A stretch of DNA of 64,000 bases from Mycobacterium sp. (GTDB taxonomy: Bacteria > Actinomycetota > Actinomycetes > Mycobacteriales > Mycobacteriaceae). Positions 28,179 through 37,769 of the stretch are shown one piece after another. The position numbers and the translations under genes are program-made. Position 1 is the first letter of the stretch, and every line of letters starts with the position of its first letter. The DNA lies in the NCBI RefSeq assembly GCF_025933915.1, contig NZ_JAICZA010000002.1, forward strand, positions 1 through 64,000, read 5' to 3'. A model generated the notes under the pieces. It saw nothing but the letters and a program-made list of their open reading frames with translations. It was not told where the DNA came from and did not search any database.

Positions 28179-28570
28179 CGCGGGCTCGAGTCTTCGGAGT
28201 TCACGCCGTCCCCGTCAAGGTCCACCGGCACCACCGGGCAGTCACCCCACAGCCGATCCAGGGCATAGAAGTCGCGGTCATCCTGGTGCTGAATGTGAAC
28301 GACGATGTCGCGATAGTCCAGCAGCGTCCAGCGCCCTTCGCGGGTGCCCTCGCGGCGCGCGGGTTTGTAGCCCGCCTTACGCATTTTCTCCTCGACCTCG
28401 TCGACGATGGCATTGACCTGTCGCTCATTGGACGCCGAGGCGATCACGAAGCAGTCGGTGATGGCGAGCTGGGCGGAGACGTCGATGACGACGACGTCGT
28501 CGGCGAGCTTCGAGGCGGCGGCGCCGGCGGCCACCGTCGCCATGTCGATGGCTTCCGGGGTGGCGCTCAC
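28175..28570 (-). CDS. rsfS: Ribosomal silencing factor RsfS
   Basis: This 131-residue DUF143 protein ([34 protein letters not shown], with the conserved [19 protein letters not shown]) binds ribosomal protein L14 and blocks subunit joining during starvation. The tracked start is 50 codons too early, inside nadD. The GTG at 28570 overlaps the nadD stop as GTGA and gives the homologue's length (Rv2420c, about 126 residues). The nadD-rsfS order is widely conserved. Confidence 0.92.
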   Translation of the reverse strand: MSATPEAIDMATVAAGAAASKLADDVVVIDVSAQLAITDCFVIASASNERQVNAIVDEVEEKMRKAGYKPARREGTREGRWTLLDYRDIVVHIQHQDDRDFYALDRLWGDCPVVPVDLDGDGVNSEDSSPR

Positions 28571-29235
28571 GGGTGATCCCCTGGGGTCAGGCTTGTTTCG
28601 TTCACGGCCACCGCCGGTCCCGCGTCGTCGCGGTAGAGCCGGCGCTTGGAGACGTACTGCACGACGCCGTCGGGCATCAGGTACCACAGCGGCCGGCGCC
28701 CCGCCGCGCGCCGACGACAATCGGTCGACGAGATCGCCAGTGCCGGTATCTCGACCAGGGTCAGCGCGTCGTCGGGCAGCTCACCCAGCACGCCGGTGAT
28801 GTGTTCGCGCCGCAGCTCGTAGCCGGGCCGGCTGACCCCGATAAAGTGCGCCAGCTCGAACAGCGTCTCCCAGCCCTGCCACGACAGGATGGAGGCCAGC
28901 GCGTCGGCACCGGTGATGAAGTACAGCTCGGAGTCCGGGTTGAGGGCGTGCAGGTCGCGCAGCGTGTCCTTGGTGTAGGTGGGGCCGGCGCGGTCGATGT
29001 CGACCCGGCTGACCGAGAAACGGGGGTTGGACGCCGTGGCGATCACCGTCATCAGATACCGGTCCTCGGCGGCGGAGGGGTGCCGATCCTTCTGCCAGGG
29101 CTGACCGCTGGGCACGAACACGACTTGATCGAGGTCGAACAGGTCGGCGACCTCACTGGCGGCAACCAGGTGGCCGTGATGGATGGGGTCGAACGTCCCA
29201 CCCATCACTCCTAACCTGCGAAGCTGCTTTTGCAC
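28567..29235 (-). CDS. nadD: Nicotinate-nucleotide adenylyltransferase
   Basis: This 222-residue enzyme adenylates nicotinate mononucleotide to deamido-NAD, the penultimate step of NAD synthesis; the last step enzyme, NadE, is encoded at 37770-39818. The nucleotidyltransferase motifs are present: [11 protein letters not shown] with the catalytic histidines and the C-terminal ISSTDCR (the ISSTxxR signature). The ATG at 29235 is the tracked start; an ATG ten codons later directly before GGTFDP is also possible. It is the first gene of the nadD-rsfS-gpgP-octT-degV unit, behind a hairpin element. Confidence 0.93.
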   Translation of the reverse strand: MQKQLRRLGVMGGTFDPIHHGHLVAASEVADLFDLDQVVFVPSGQPWQKDRHPSAAEDRYLMTVIATASNPRFSVSRVDIDRAGPTYTKDTLRDLHALNPDSELYFITGADALASILSWQGWETLFELAHFIGVSRPGYELRREHITGVLGELPDDALTLVEIPALAISSTDCRRRAAGRRPLWYLMPDGVVQYVSKRRLYRDDAGPAVAVNETSLTPGDHP

Positions 29236-29300
29236 GATGTGCCAGCTTACTTGAGCCGGCGATCCGGGCCGATTCCCCAGGTCGCGCCGGCGTGCGCCCC

Positions 29301-29360
29301 GCGAGCGTGCATAGTTTTACCGCTAGTGCGGCGTGTCGGCGGACAAACACGCACGCTCGC
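29301..29360. terminator. Long imperfect hairpin between the VWA gene and nadD
   Basis: GCGAGCGTGC and GCACGCTCGC form a ten-base perfect stem closing a 40-base internal region. It lies downstream of the minus-strand moxR-VWA pair and upstream of nadD. The right arm with its flank (29330-29361) recurs with three mismatches at 40457-40488, indicating a dispersed family. It lacks a T-run but resembles the recurrent hairpin terminators described for mycobacteria. Confidence 0.5.
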
Positions 29361-29371
29361 GCGAACCGGCG

Positions 29372-30820
29372 TCACACCGGCAGCAGCTGGTCGATCACCG
29401 TGGCCAACTGCTTGGCGGACCGGCATTCGTGCATCGCGATGACCTCTTGATAGCGCGGCACCGCCGAGTCGCCGCTTCCCCACAGATGCTTGGGCTCGGG
29501 GTTCAGCCAGTGCGCGTGCCGGCTGGCGGTCACCATGTGGGACAGCAGCTCGGTCTCCGGATTGCGGTAGTTGGTGCGACCATCCCCCAGCACCAGCAGC
29601 GAGGTGCGCGGTGAGAGCACGTTGGGGAATGCCTGCATGAACGACGCAAACGCGTTGCCGTAGTCGGAATGGCCATCGCGACTGAAGACGCCCGACTCCC
29701 GGGTAATCCGCTGAATGGCCACGGCGAGGTCGGCTTCCGGGCCGAACATGTGGGTCACTTCGTCGGTGGTGTCGATGAAAGCGAATACGCGAACGCGCGA
29801 GAACTGTTGGCGCAGAGCATGTACCAAGAGCAGGGTGAAATGACTGAACCCGGCTACCGAGCCGGAGACATCGCACAGCACCACCAGTTCCGGCCGCGCC
29901 GGCCGGGGCTTGGCCAGCACCACGTCGATCGGCACGCCGCCGGTGGACATCGACTTGCGCAGCGTCTTGCGAAGATCGATCGTCCCGGCCCGGGTGCGTC
30001 GCCGGCGGGCGGCCAGCCGGGTCGCCAGTGTTCGGGCCAGCGGCGCCACCACTCGGCGCATCTGGCGCAGCTGCTCACCGGAGGCGCGCAGGAATTCAAC
30101 GTTCTCGGAAAGCTGCGGAATGCCGTACATCTGAACGTGATCGCGGCCCAGCTGCTCCGCGGTGCGTCGTTTGGTCTCGGCGTCGACCATCTTGCGCAAC
30201 TGGGTTATCCGCTGTGCGGCAAGCGCTTTGGCGATCTCCTCCTGCGTGGGAGTGGGCTCGTCGCCGTACGACGCGAGCAGCCCCGCCAGTAGCTTGCCCT
30301 CGAGTTCGTCCAGCGCCATCGCCTTGAGCGCCTGGTAGGACGAGAAGGACGGGCCACGGCTGGAAGTGTATTTCCCGTAGGCCTCCACGATCCTGGCGAT
30401 CATCGCGACCAGGCGCTCGTCCATGTTGGCGAGATCGGGGTTTTCGGCCAGCAGATCCAGCAGCATCTGGCGCATCGCCTCGACGTCGTCGGGGGGCAAA
30501 GCGTTGTCGTCTTGCGGGTCGTTGGCCTCGTCGTCGGTGACCACCACGCGAGCGCCCAACGCCGCCGGGAACCACAGGTCGAACATGGCGTCATACGTCT
30601 CGCGGTGATCCGGCCGGCGCAACACGGCGCATGCGATGCCCTCGCGCAGTACCTCGCGGTTGCCCAGGCCCAGGGTTGCCATCACCCGGCCGGCATCCAC
30701 CGTCTCCGACGGGCCGACCGAAATCCCCGCCCCGCGAAGCGCTTCCACGAAGCCGACCAGGTGACCGGGCAGCCCGTGCGGGGCGAGCGGCCGGGAGGGT
30801 CGGATGCGGCGGGCGGCCAT
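29372..30820 (-). CDS. CoxE-like von Willebrand factor A domain protein
   Basis: This 482-residue protein has an N-terminal helical CoxE-type region and a C-terminal VWA domain whose metal-ion-dependent adhesion site is visible as VLCDVSGSVAGFSHF (DxSxS). A later GDGRTNYRNPETE fits the domain end. VWA/CoxE proteins act with MoxR AAA+ ATPases as chaperones inserting metals or maturing enzymes, and the MoxR partner ends ten bases upstream on the same strand. The pair matches Rv2425c and Rv2426c. The client is not known. Confidence 0.85.
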   Translation of the reverse strand: MAARRIRPSRPLAPHGLPGHLVGFVEALRGAGISVGPSETVDAGRVMATLGLGNREVLREGIACAVLRRPDHRETYDAMFDLWFPAALGARVVVTDDEANDPQDDNALPPDDVEAMRQMLLDLLAENPDLANMDERLVAMIARIVEAYGKYTSSRGPSFSSYQALKAMALDELEGKLLAGLLASYGDEPTPTQEEIAKALAAQRITQLRKMVDAETKRRTAEQLGRDHVQMYGIPQLSENVEFLRASGEQLRQMRRVVAPLARTLATRLAARRRRTRAGTIDLRKTLRKSMSTGGVPIDVVLAKPRPARPELVVLCDVSGSVAGFSHFTLLLVHALRQQFSRVRVFAFIDTTDEVTHMFGPEADLAVAIQRITRESGVFSRDGHSDYGNAFASFMQAFPNVLSPRTSLLVLGDGRTNYRNPETELLSHMVTASRHAHWLNPEPKHLWGSGDSAVPRYQEVIAMHECRSAKQLATVIDQLLPV

Positions 30821-30830
30821 GGCGGTCTTC

Positions 30831-31718
30831 CTAGTTCAGCCGCAGCTCGCCGGTTGCGCGCTGCTGGTCGGATTGATGTTTGAGGACCACGCCCAGGGTG
30901 GCGGCGACGACGGCGTCGTCGATGGTGTCCAGGCCCAGCGCGAGCAGTGTGCGGCCCCAGTCGATGGTCTCGGCGATGGACGGGACTTTCTTGAGTTGCA
31001 TCCCGCGCAACACGCCGATGATGCGAACGAGCTCCTCGGCCAGATGTGCGGGCAGCTCGGGGACCCGCGACAACAGGATGCGGCGTTCCAGGTCGGGACT
31101 GGGAAAGTCGATGTGCAGGAACAGGCAGCGACGCTTGAGCGCCTCGGACAGTTCGCGGGTGGCGTTGGAGGTCAGCACCACCAGCGGCGTGCGCTCGGCG
31201 GTGATCGTGCCCAGTTCGGGGACGGTCACCGCGAAGTCGGACAACACCTCCAGCAGCAGGCCCTCGATCTCGATGTCGGCCTTGTCGGTTTCGTCGATGA
31301 GCAGGACCGTGGGCTCGGTGCGCCGGATGGCGGTCAGCAGCGGACGCTGCAGCAGGAATTCCTCACTGAACACGTCATCTTTGGTCTGATCCCAGTCCCC
31401 GTGGCCGGCAGCGTTGCTGGTTTGAATACGAAGTATCTGCTTGGCGTGGTTCCACTCGTAGAGCGCGCGAGCCTCGTCCACCCCCTCGTAGCACTGCAGG
31501 CGGACCAGGCCCGACCCGGTCGCCTGGGCGACGGCGCGGGCCAATTCGGTCTTGCCCACGCCGGCAGGGCCTTCCACCAACAACGGCTTGCCCAGCCGGT
31601 CGGCCAGGAACACGGCCGTAGCGGTGGCGGTGTCGGGCAGGTAGCCGGTCTCGGCCAACCGCCGCGAGACGTCCTCGATGTCCTCGAACAGCGGCTTTGA
31701 CCGGGCGGGCACACTCAC
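30831..31718 (-). CDS. MoxR-family AAA+ ATPase
   Basis: This 295-residue ATPase has Walker A VEGPAGVGKTELA, Walker B TVLLIDETDKAD, and sensor 1 VVLTSNATRELSEALKRRCLF. It corresponds to Rv2426c. The GTG at 31718 is chosen because TTTTAGGAG lies eight bases upstream; the track's 23 additional codons reach back toward proA without a ribosome site. It is followed after 12 bases by the VWA partner and preceded by proA with a 34-base gap, so proA, moxR and the VWA gene may share a transcript. Confidence 0.88.
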   Translation of the reverse strand: MSVPARSKPLFEDIEDVSRRLAETGYLPDTATATAVFLADRLGKPLLVEGPAGVGKTELARAVAQATGSGLVRLQCYEGVDEARALYEWNHAKQILRIQTSNAAGHGDWDQTKDDVFSEEFLLQRPLLTAIRRTEPTVLLIDETDKADIEIEGLLLEVLSDFAVTVPELGTITAERTPLVVLTSNATRELSEALKRRCLFLHIDFPSPDLERRILLSRVPELPAHLAEELVRIIGVLRGMQLKKVPSIAETIDWGRTLLALGLDTIDDAVVAATLGVVLKHQSDQQRATGELRLN

Positions 31719-31752
31719 AATCGGTTCTCCTAAAACACTTTCGAACGGGGTA

Positions 31753-33036
31753 TCAGGCCGGACGAGTCTGGCCGTCTCCCCACGCAATCCATTTGGTCGA
31801 GGTCAGTTCGGGCAGCCCCATGGGACCGCGGGCATGCAATTTCTGGGTGGAGATGCCGATTTCGGCGCCGAAACCGAACTGCTCCCCGTCGGTGAAGGCC
31901 GTGGACGCGTTCACCATCACCGCGGCCGCGTCGACGCCGTCGGTAAATCGTTGTGCCGCAGCCATATTGGTAGTCACGATGGCCTCGGTGTGGCCGGTGC
32001 CGTATTCGTTGATGTGGGCGATCGCGGCGTCGATACCGTCGACCACCGCCACCGCGATGTCCATCGACAAGTACTCGCGCCGCAGGTCGTCCTCGTGCGC
32101 ATCCTTGGAAAAACCGCCGTGCACCGTCACACCGGCGTTTTGCAGGGCGGTCAGCAGCCGCGGCAGCGCCTCCTCGGCGATGGTGGCGTCGATGAGCAGG
32201 GTCTCGGCCGCGTTGCAGACGCTGGGCCGGCGCGTCTTCGAATTCAGCAGGACCCGCTCCGCCACGTCCAAATCGGCGCCGTCGTGTACGTACACGTGAC
32301 AGTTGCCGACCCCGGTCTCGATGGTAGGCACCTGCGCGTCGCGGACGACCGCGTTGATCAGGTTCGCCCCACCGCGCGGAATCACCACGTCGACCAGGCC
32401 GCGGGCCTGGATCAGATGCGTCACCGTGGCGCGGTCGTCCGAGGAAAGCAGCTGAACCGCGTCGGCGGGCAGGTCCTCGCTGACCAGCGAGGCCCGCAAC
32501 ACCTGGACCAGCGCCTGGTTGGACCGAGTCGCCGATGAGCTGCCGCGCAGCAGCACGGCATTGCCGGACTTCAGCGCCAAACCGAACGCGTCGACGGTCA
32601 CATTGGGCCGGCCCTCGTAGATCATTCCCACGACGCCGAGCGGAACGCGCTGCTGGCGCAGCTGCAGTCCATTCGGCAACGTGTAGCCGCGCAACACCTC
32701 CCCGACCGGGTCGGGGAGCCCGGCGACCTGGTGCAGGCCGGCGGCGATGCCCTCAACGCGCTTGGTGTCCAATGCCAATCGGTCGAGCATCGCGGTCGGA
32801 GTGCCGGCGGCCCGGGCAGCCTCGACGTCTTCGGCGTTGGCCGACAGGATCAATTCGCCATGGGCGGCAATCGCTTCGGCCGCCGAGCGAAGCGCCTGGT
32901 CTTTGGCGACCGTCGGCAACAACGCCAGGACGCGGGAGGCGACGCGGGCGCGGCGGGCGGCGTCGTGCACCTCCCGGCGCAAGTCAGGCTCCCGCTGTTG
33001 AGCCGCTCCGCTGCGGAATGGTGCCTGCAGACTCAT
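31753..33036 (-). CDS. proA: Gamma-glutamyl phosphate reductase
   Basis: This 427-residue enzyme performs the second step of proline synthesis, NADPH-dependent reduction of gamma-glutamyl phosphate to glutamate-5-semialdehyde. The aldehyde-dehydrogenase fold is clear, with the catalytic Cys in [13 protein letters not shown], the [11 protein letters not shown] and [12 protein letters not shown] segments, and the C-terminal [21 protein letters not shown]. The first enzyme, ProB, is encoded 10 kb to the right, as in M. tuberculosis. No ahpC, ahpD or oxyR genes lie next to it, unlike the M. tuberculosis arrangement. Confidence 0.95.
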   Translation of the reverse strand: MSLQAPFRSGAAQQREPDLRREVHDAARRARVASRVLALLPTVAKDQALRSAAEAIAAHGELILSANAEDVEAARAAGTPTAMLDRLALDTKRVEGIAAGLHQVAGLPDPVGEVLRGYTLPNGLQLRQQRVPLGVVGMIYEGRPNVTVDAFGLALKSGNAVLLRGSSSATRSNQALVQVLRASLVSEDLPADAVQLLSSDDRATVTHLIQARGLVDVVIPRGGANLINAVVRDAQVPTIETGVGNCHVYVHDGADLDVAERVLLNSKTRRPSVCNAAETLLIDATIAEEALPRLLTALQNAGVTVHGGFSKDAHEDDLRREYLSMDIAVAVVDGIDAAIAHINEYGTGHTEAIVTTNMAAAQRFTDGVDAAAVMVNASTAFTDGEQFGFGAEIGISTQKLHARGPMGLPELTSTKWIAWGDGQTRPA

Positions 33037-33130
33037 TGAACCAGGGTATCCGGCCGGGAAAGCCCGGGTGACGCGGCCCGTTCAAGCCCCGATGGCGGCG
33101 ACCCGCTTCACCCGGCGCTCGCGATCGCCG

Positions 33131-34534
33131 CTAGCCGACCCGTTCGCCGCGCCGCGCATTGCGCACCTTGCTGCGCCGCTCTTCGAGGATGCGGCCGAAG
33201 TTCTGCAGCAGCATCGGTGCACGCATCACCAGATGCTCGATGTGTTCTCGATCGATCACCAAGGCGGTGACCTCTTCCAGGGCATACGCGCTGGCCAGGT
33301 TGGGTTGGCGGGTCAGCGCCGTCAGCCCTAGAAATGCTCCCTCGGCCAGGGTGCTGATCGGCAGGATCGTCCCGTCGTCGGCGGTCGCGATGAGCTGCAC
33401 CCGGCCGGCGACCAAGAACGTCATCGCCGCGGGCACCTGCCCGACGTCCTCCACGATTTCCTCGGCGCCATACCGGACGATCCGCGCCGAGAAGCGCAAC
33501 GACCGCTGCTCTTCGGTGCTGAGCCGCAGGGCCGGCGCCACCACCGTGTGCAACGCATGCTCCACGCGTTCGACCGTTGAGAAGTCGTCGTCGGCGTCGT
33601 CGAGGTGCAAACCCTCCCGTCGCGCCGCGTACCAGGCCCACCGCAGGAACGTGGCCGTCGCGGCGCCGGCGTCAGCGGGCGAGTCCAACCCGATCGCCGT
33701 GCGGTAGTCGCCGGCGCCCACGGGCACCGAACGGGGCACGCTGCCGGGCGTGAGCTGCGGTAGCGCACACGCCACCCGCGACAACATCGCGCACACCCGG
33801 TCGGGTGCATCGGCGGTCGAGAACGTCGTCGTTATCGCCACTTTGTGCGGCCCGGGCGGCCGACTGAGATTGGTAAACGAGGTGGTGGCCAGCGCCGCGT
33901 TCGGCATGATCCGGATTCCGCTGCCGGTGTCGATATGCACTGCACGCCAGTTCACTTCGACCACACGTCCGCGCGCGGTGCCGGTGTCCAGCCAGTCCTC
34001 GATCCGGAACGGCTGCTCGAACAGCATGAACAGGCCCGAGACGATCTGGCCGACGGAGTTCTGCAGCATCAGACCGATGACGACCGATGTGACACCCAAC
34101 GCGGTGAACACGCCGCCGATCCGCACACCCCAGATGTACGACGACATCACCGCCAGCCCGATGCAGATTAACGCTATTCGGGTGACATCGATGAAGATGG
34201 TGGGAAGCCTTTTGCGCCAGCTCTTTTCGGGTGCGCCTTCGAACACGGTCGCGTTGAGCCCGGACAGCAGCAACACCACCACCAACAGGCCGAACACGGT
34301 GGTCAGGATTCGCACCGGTATGTCGCCGGCCGGAATCCCCGAGGCCTGCACCAGGAGCAGCAACAACGCGGCGAGCGGCAGCAGGTAATTGCGCAGCAGT
34401 GCGACCTGCCTGGCCAGCGGGCTTTGCCTGCGCAGCAACGCGTCGTGCAGTTCGGTGAGCAGGATCATCCCGATCGGTAATCCGACCGCGATACCGACCG
34501 CCCAGTAGAACCACGTCGAGCCGAAGACGTTCAT
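33131..34534 (-). CDS. MscS-type mechanosensitive channel with cyclic-nucleotide-binding domain
   Basis: This 467-residue protein has about four N-terminal membrane helices, then the MscS pore helix and beta domain (GGVFTALGVTSVVIGLMLQNSVGQIVSGLFML, RVVEVNWRAVHIDTGSG), and a C-terminal cNMP-binding beta-roll (about 340-460; STLAEGAFLGLTALTRQ). It matches Rv2434c. Such channels gate on membrane tension or ligand. The stop of the upstream cyclase-like gene overlaps the start here (they share base 34534), so the two are coupled and a nucleotide-signalling link is natural. The binding-loop wording (EGAFLGLTAL) is less canonical than CRP, so the ligand is uncertain. Confidence 0.85.
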   Translation of the reverse strand: MNVFGSTWFYWAVGIAVGLPIGMILLTELHDALLRRQSPLARQVALLRNYLLPLAALLLLLVQASGIPAGDIPVRILTTVFGLLVVVLLLSGLNATVFEGAPEKSWRKRLPTIFIDVTRIALICIGLAVMSSYIWGVRIGGVFTALGVTSVVIGLMLQNSVGQIVSGLFMLFEQPFRIEDWLDTGTARGRVVEVNWRAVHIDTGSGIRIMPNAALATTSFTNLSRPPGPHKVAITTTFSTADAPDRVCAMLSRVACALPQLTPGSVPRSVPVGAGDYRTAIGLDSPADAGAATATFLRWAWYAARREGLHLDDADDDFSTVERVEHALHTVVAPALRLSTEEQRSLRFSARIVRYGAEEIVEDVGQVPAAMTFLVAGRVQLIATADDGTILPISTLAEGAFLGLTALTRQPNLASAYALEEVTALVIDREHIEHLVMRAPMLLQNFGRILEERRSKVRNARRGERVG

Positions 34535-36723
34535 CAGCGCTCCAGCAACCGGTAGATCGCCTGGTCGGTCCCGCCGACCGAAATCGTGCCCGCCGCGGTG
34601 AACTGCCGGACGTCACGCATCGCCTCATACACCTGCGAGCTGACATAGATGCCGGCCTGCGGTGAGCCGCTGTGCATTTGGTAGGCGAGACTCACCGCGC
34701 CGCCCCACATGTCATAGACCAGGCCGGACCGGCCCACCAGGCCACTGACGACGTTGCCGGTGTTGACGCCGACGCGAAGGCCCAGCTGGTGGCTGCCCTG
34801 GCTGTTGAACCGATCGATGATGCGACCGATTTCGAGGGCGAAGTCAACGGCGCGGTGGATGCTGTCCAGCCGGGGGGTGACGACCCCGCAGCTGGCGAGA
34901 TACCCGTTGTGGAACGTGCGGATGCGTTCGACGCCAAGGGATTCGGCGGCCGAATCAAACTGCCGGAAGAGTTCGTCGACGGTGCCGACCAATTCGGCTT
35001 CCGGCATCTCGGTGAAGAGTTCGTCGAGGCCGACGATGTCGGCGTAGATGATGGCGACGTCCTGATGTCTTTGGGCGATGGTTTCCTCGCCATCGCGATA
35101 ACGTTGCAGGACCGACTCGGGCATCAACGCCAGCATCAGGCGGTCGTTCTCGCGACGCTGCTCGTTGAGCAGCTCTTCCTTGATGGCGAGGTTTCGGCTC
35201 ATCTCATTGAAGGCCGCTGTGAGATCGCCGAATTCGTCGCGTGTCCGCACCGGGATGTTGATGTCGTAGTCGCCGGAACTGATCTTGCGGGTGCCCTCCT
35301 CGAGGCGCCGGACCGGGCGTACCGCCGCCTGGGCCACGAACATCGAGGCCACACAGATGGCGAAAATCATTGCCGTGACCGCAATGACGAGGTTCTTACT
35401 GAAGCGGCCCAGCCGCGCAAAAGCATCGGAGTTGTCGCGGGTGGCCAGGATCGACCAGTGCAGATCGGAGTTGGGTATGTTCAACGGGGCGTAGGCTTCC
35501 AATTCTCTGTTGCCCGTGTAATCGGTGGCGCTGATGACGCCGGTCTCCCCACGTTGCGCAGCGCGCAGTCCAGCCGTCGGAACCGGCTGCACCAACGTGG
35601 TGCCACCCAGGCGAAGCGCCCGGTCCACAACGTCGGGCGGGGTGCCGGCCTCGATGGCCTCGTGCCGATATTGCTTCGGGTCTTCGATGAATACCCTTGA
35701 ATCGGAACGCATCAAGTCGTCCGGACCCGCCAGATAGGTCTCGGTGGCCGGTCCCATCCCCGCGGCATCCCAATGTTTGTTGGCGGTCATGATCGTGTTG
35801 ATCTTCCCGACCGGCACCGGCAGGGCCATGACCCCTTCGAATTTTCCGTTCATGCCGACCGGCGACACCACCCAGGCCGTGGGGGTGTCGAGTTGCGGCT
35901 GATACTGCTGGAAGTCGGTGATCCAGACGAAGTCGACATCGTTGGACGCCATGGCTTTTTGGTAGGCACCGCGCAGGTTGGATCCGCGATACGGGCCGGT
36001 GAGGATGTTGGTGCCCAGATCTGGGCCCTTCATGACGCTGTAAACGACGTTGCCCTGCATGTCCAGCAGGAGCGCATCCCGGTAATCGAACCGGGTGACG
36101 ATGCCGCGCATGAAAAAGTCGAAGTGGGCGTTGGCGGCCGACCACGCGCTGCCGTCGCCGGCGTCCTCGGCGGGCGGCGAATCAGCGGTGGGCCTGGGCG
36201 CCGCGGTGTAGTACGCCTGAAGGTATTTCTGTGCGTTGGAACTCGGCAACACGGCCTTGAGATCGATCGCGCTACCGGTGACCTTTTTGATCGGTTTGAT
36301 CATGTCGTTTTCGTAGTAATTGACCAGCGTCTGCTCTTGGGCGGGCGTGATGTTCGCATTGGCCAATTGAGCAAAGGCGGTGGTGAGGTTCGCCGTTGCT
36401 TCGTTGATACCGAAACCGCCGCTCTGCACGATCAGTGAATTCGTCAGCTCCCTGAACAGTGCCTGCACCGCCCGCTTCTGGGACTCGCGCATCTCGATCA
36501 GCCGTTCGGATTCGACTTGGCGCAACGCGGTGCGGCCGGACACGGCTCCGATGAGGCCGATCACCGCGACGCCCAAGATGCTCGAAAGGAGCATAGTGAT
36601 CAGGATTTTGGATTGAATGCCGAACCGGAACCGGCTGCGCCGCGTACGGGTACGCATTGCGGACTGGTGAGCCGGGGCGGGGTCGCTGTGGGGTGCGGCA
36701 TCGGTTAGCTCGCTCGTCGTCAA
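34534..36723 (-). CDS. Membrane class III cyclase-like protein with HAMP domain, probably inactive
   Basis: This 729-residue protein has a membrane helix near residues 36-58, an extracytoplasmic sensor region, a second helix near 410, a HAMP segment (ARPVRRLEEGTRKISSGDYD-like) and a class III nucleotide cyclase domain (about 520-700). The first metal Asp is kept (IYADIVGLDEL). The usual KTIGDGYMA is RTFHNGYLA, so the second metal Asp is Asn. The NxxxR transition-state pair is lost in DMWGGAVSLAYQM. It corresponds to Rv2435c. The TTG at 36723 follows GAAGAGGGG at good spacing and matches the homologue's length of about 730; the tracked start would overlap rbsK. It probably senses an outside cue and signals non-catalytically. 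Confidence 0.82.
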   Translation of the reverse strand: MTTSELTDAAPHSDPAPAHQSAMRTRTRRSRFRFGIQSKILITMLLSSILGVAVIGLIGAVSGRTALRQVESERLIEMRESQKRAVQALFRELTNSLIVQSGGFGINEATANLTTAFAQLANANITPAQEQTLVNYYENDMIKPIKKVTGSAIDLKAVLPSSNAQKYLQAYYTAAPRPTADSPPAEDAGDGSAWSAANAHFDFFMRGIVTRFDYRDALLLDMQGNVVYSVMKGPDLGTNILTGPYRGSNLRGAYQKAMASNDVDFVWITDFQQYQPQLDTPTAWVVSPVGMNGKFEGVMALPVPVGKINTIMTANKHWDAAGMGPATETYLAGPDDLMRSDSRVFIEDPKQYRHEAIEAGTPPDVVDRALRLGGTTLVQPVPTAGLRAAQRGETGVISATDYTGNRELEAYAPLNIPNSDLHWSILATRDNSDAFARLGRFSKNLVIAVTAMIFAICVASMFVAQAAVRPVRRLEEGTRKISSGDYDINIPVRTRDEFGDLTAAFNEMSRNLAIKEELLNEQRRENDRLMLALMPESVLQRYRDGEETIAQRHQDVAIIYADIVGLDELFTEMPEAELVGTVDELFRQFDSAAESLGVERIRTFHNGYLASCGVVTPRLDSIHRAVDFALEIGRIIDRFNSQGSHQLGLRVGVNTGNVVSGLVGRSGLVYDMWGGAVSLAYQMHSGSPQAGIYVSSQVYEAMRDVRQFTAAGTISVGGTDQAIYRLLER

Positions 36724-36860
36724 TTGCCTGCCCCTCTTCTCGGGATCCAGCGCCCCTAGCAGACTAGCGTGCGAATACCGAGATATTGAGCGTTTGCCGT
36801 GACGCGATTGGGCATCGAAAGCGCTGGTGGCCCACGTGTGCATTGCCATCCCGACGCGAC

Positions 36861-36866
36861 TAACGT
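36861..36866 (+). promoter_or_regulatory. -10 hexamer of a probable leaderless rbsK promoter
   Basis: TAACGT matches the mycobacterial TANNNT -10 and lies eight bases before the rbsK ATG. Transcription would start at or next to the A of ATG, and no ribosome site is visible, both hallmarks of leaderless mRNAs. Confidence 0.5.
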
Positions 36867-36874
36867 CGGGCGTC

Positions 36875-37753
36875 ATGGCCGAGGTATGTGTGGTGGGCAG
36901 CGTGAACATCGATCTGTCGCTGGGCGTGGACGCCCTTCCGCGGCCCGGCGAAACGGTGTTGGCGTCGTCATTGACACAAGCCCCCGGGGGCAAGGGCGGC
37001 AATCAGGCGGTGGCAGCGGCCCGCGCGGGTGCGCGCGTGCAATTCGTCGGAGCGATCGGCGACGACGCTGCCGCCGGACAGTTGCGCGCCCACCTGCTGA
37101 CCAACGGCGTCGGGCTCGACGGGGCCGTCGAAATCCCCGGGCCGAGCGGTACCGCCATTGTTGTCGTCGATGCCAACGCCGAGAACACCATCGTGGTCGC
37201 GCCGGGAGCCAATGGACGTTTCACGCTGACCGACGACCGCGCGCGCAATGTGGTCGCCAACTGCGATGTGATGTTGACCCAGCTAGAGATTCCGGTCGAC
37301 ACGGCGGTCGCAGCGGCGCAACAAGCTCGTTCGGCCGGAGCGGTCGTCGTCGTGAACGCCTCACCGGCCGGTCAGGATCCCCGCTCGTTGGGCGAGTTGG
37401 CGGCCACCACCGACGTGGTGATCACCAACGAAGAGGAAGCCGACGAATGGCCTTGGCGACCAACACATTTGGTAGTCACCCTGGGTTCGCGCGGGGCCCG
37501 GTACGTCGGCGCCGACGGCGAGTACTCGGTGCACTCCCCCGCGGTGGACGCGGTGGACACCACCGGGGCCGGCGACGTGTTCGCCGGTGTGCTGGCGGCG
37601 AACTGGCCACCCAATCCCGGCTCGCCGGATCAGCGCCGCCTCGCGCTGCACCGCGCCTGCGCGGCGGGCGCGTTGGCGACACTGGTTCCCGGCGCCGGTG
37701 ATTGCGCACCGGACGCCGAGGCGATCGAAAGGGCGCGTCGCAACGCGTCCTAG
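36875..37753 (+). CDS. rbsK: Ribokinase, PfkB family
   Basis: This 292-residue sugar kinase phosphorylates ribose at O5. PfkB motifs are intact: AQAPGGKGGNQAVAAARAG-type substrate loop near the N-terminus (PGGKGGNQAV) and the C-terminal DTTGAGDVFAGVLAA anion-hole and catalytic Asp motif. It matches Rv2436. The ATG at 36875 was chosen over the tracked start 16 codons upstream because the protein then begins directly with AEVCVVGSVNIDLSL and a -10 element is correctly placed for a leaderless transcript. It converges with nadE. Confidence 0.9.
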   Translation: MAEVCVVGSVNIDLSLGVDALPRPGETVLASSLTQAPGGKGGNQAVAAARAGARVQFVGAIGDDAAAGQLRAHLLTNGVGLDGAVEIPGPSGTAIVVVDANAENTIVVAPGANGRFTLTDDRARNVVANCDVMLTQLEIPVDTAVAAAQQARSAGAVVVVNASPAGQDPRSLGELAATTDVVITNEEEADEWPWRPTHLVVTLGSRGARYVGADGEYSVHSPAVDAVDTTGAGDVFAGVLAANWPPNPGSPDQRRLALHRACAAGALATLVPGAGDCAPDAEAIERARRNAS

Positions 37754-37769
37754 CCACGCGGCCCGAACG

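Noticed and set aside
36724-37002. Upstream extension of the cyclase ORF (93 codons)
   Set aside because: It overlaps the rbsK start and promoter; a TTG with a good ribosome site at 36723 gives the homologue's length.
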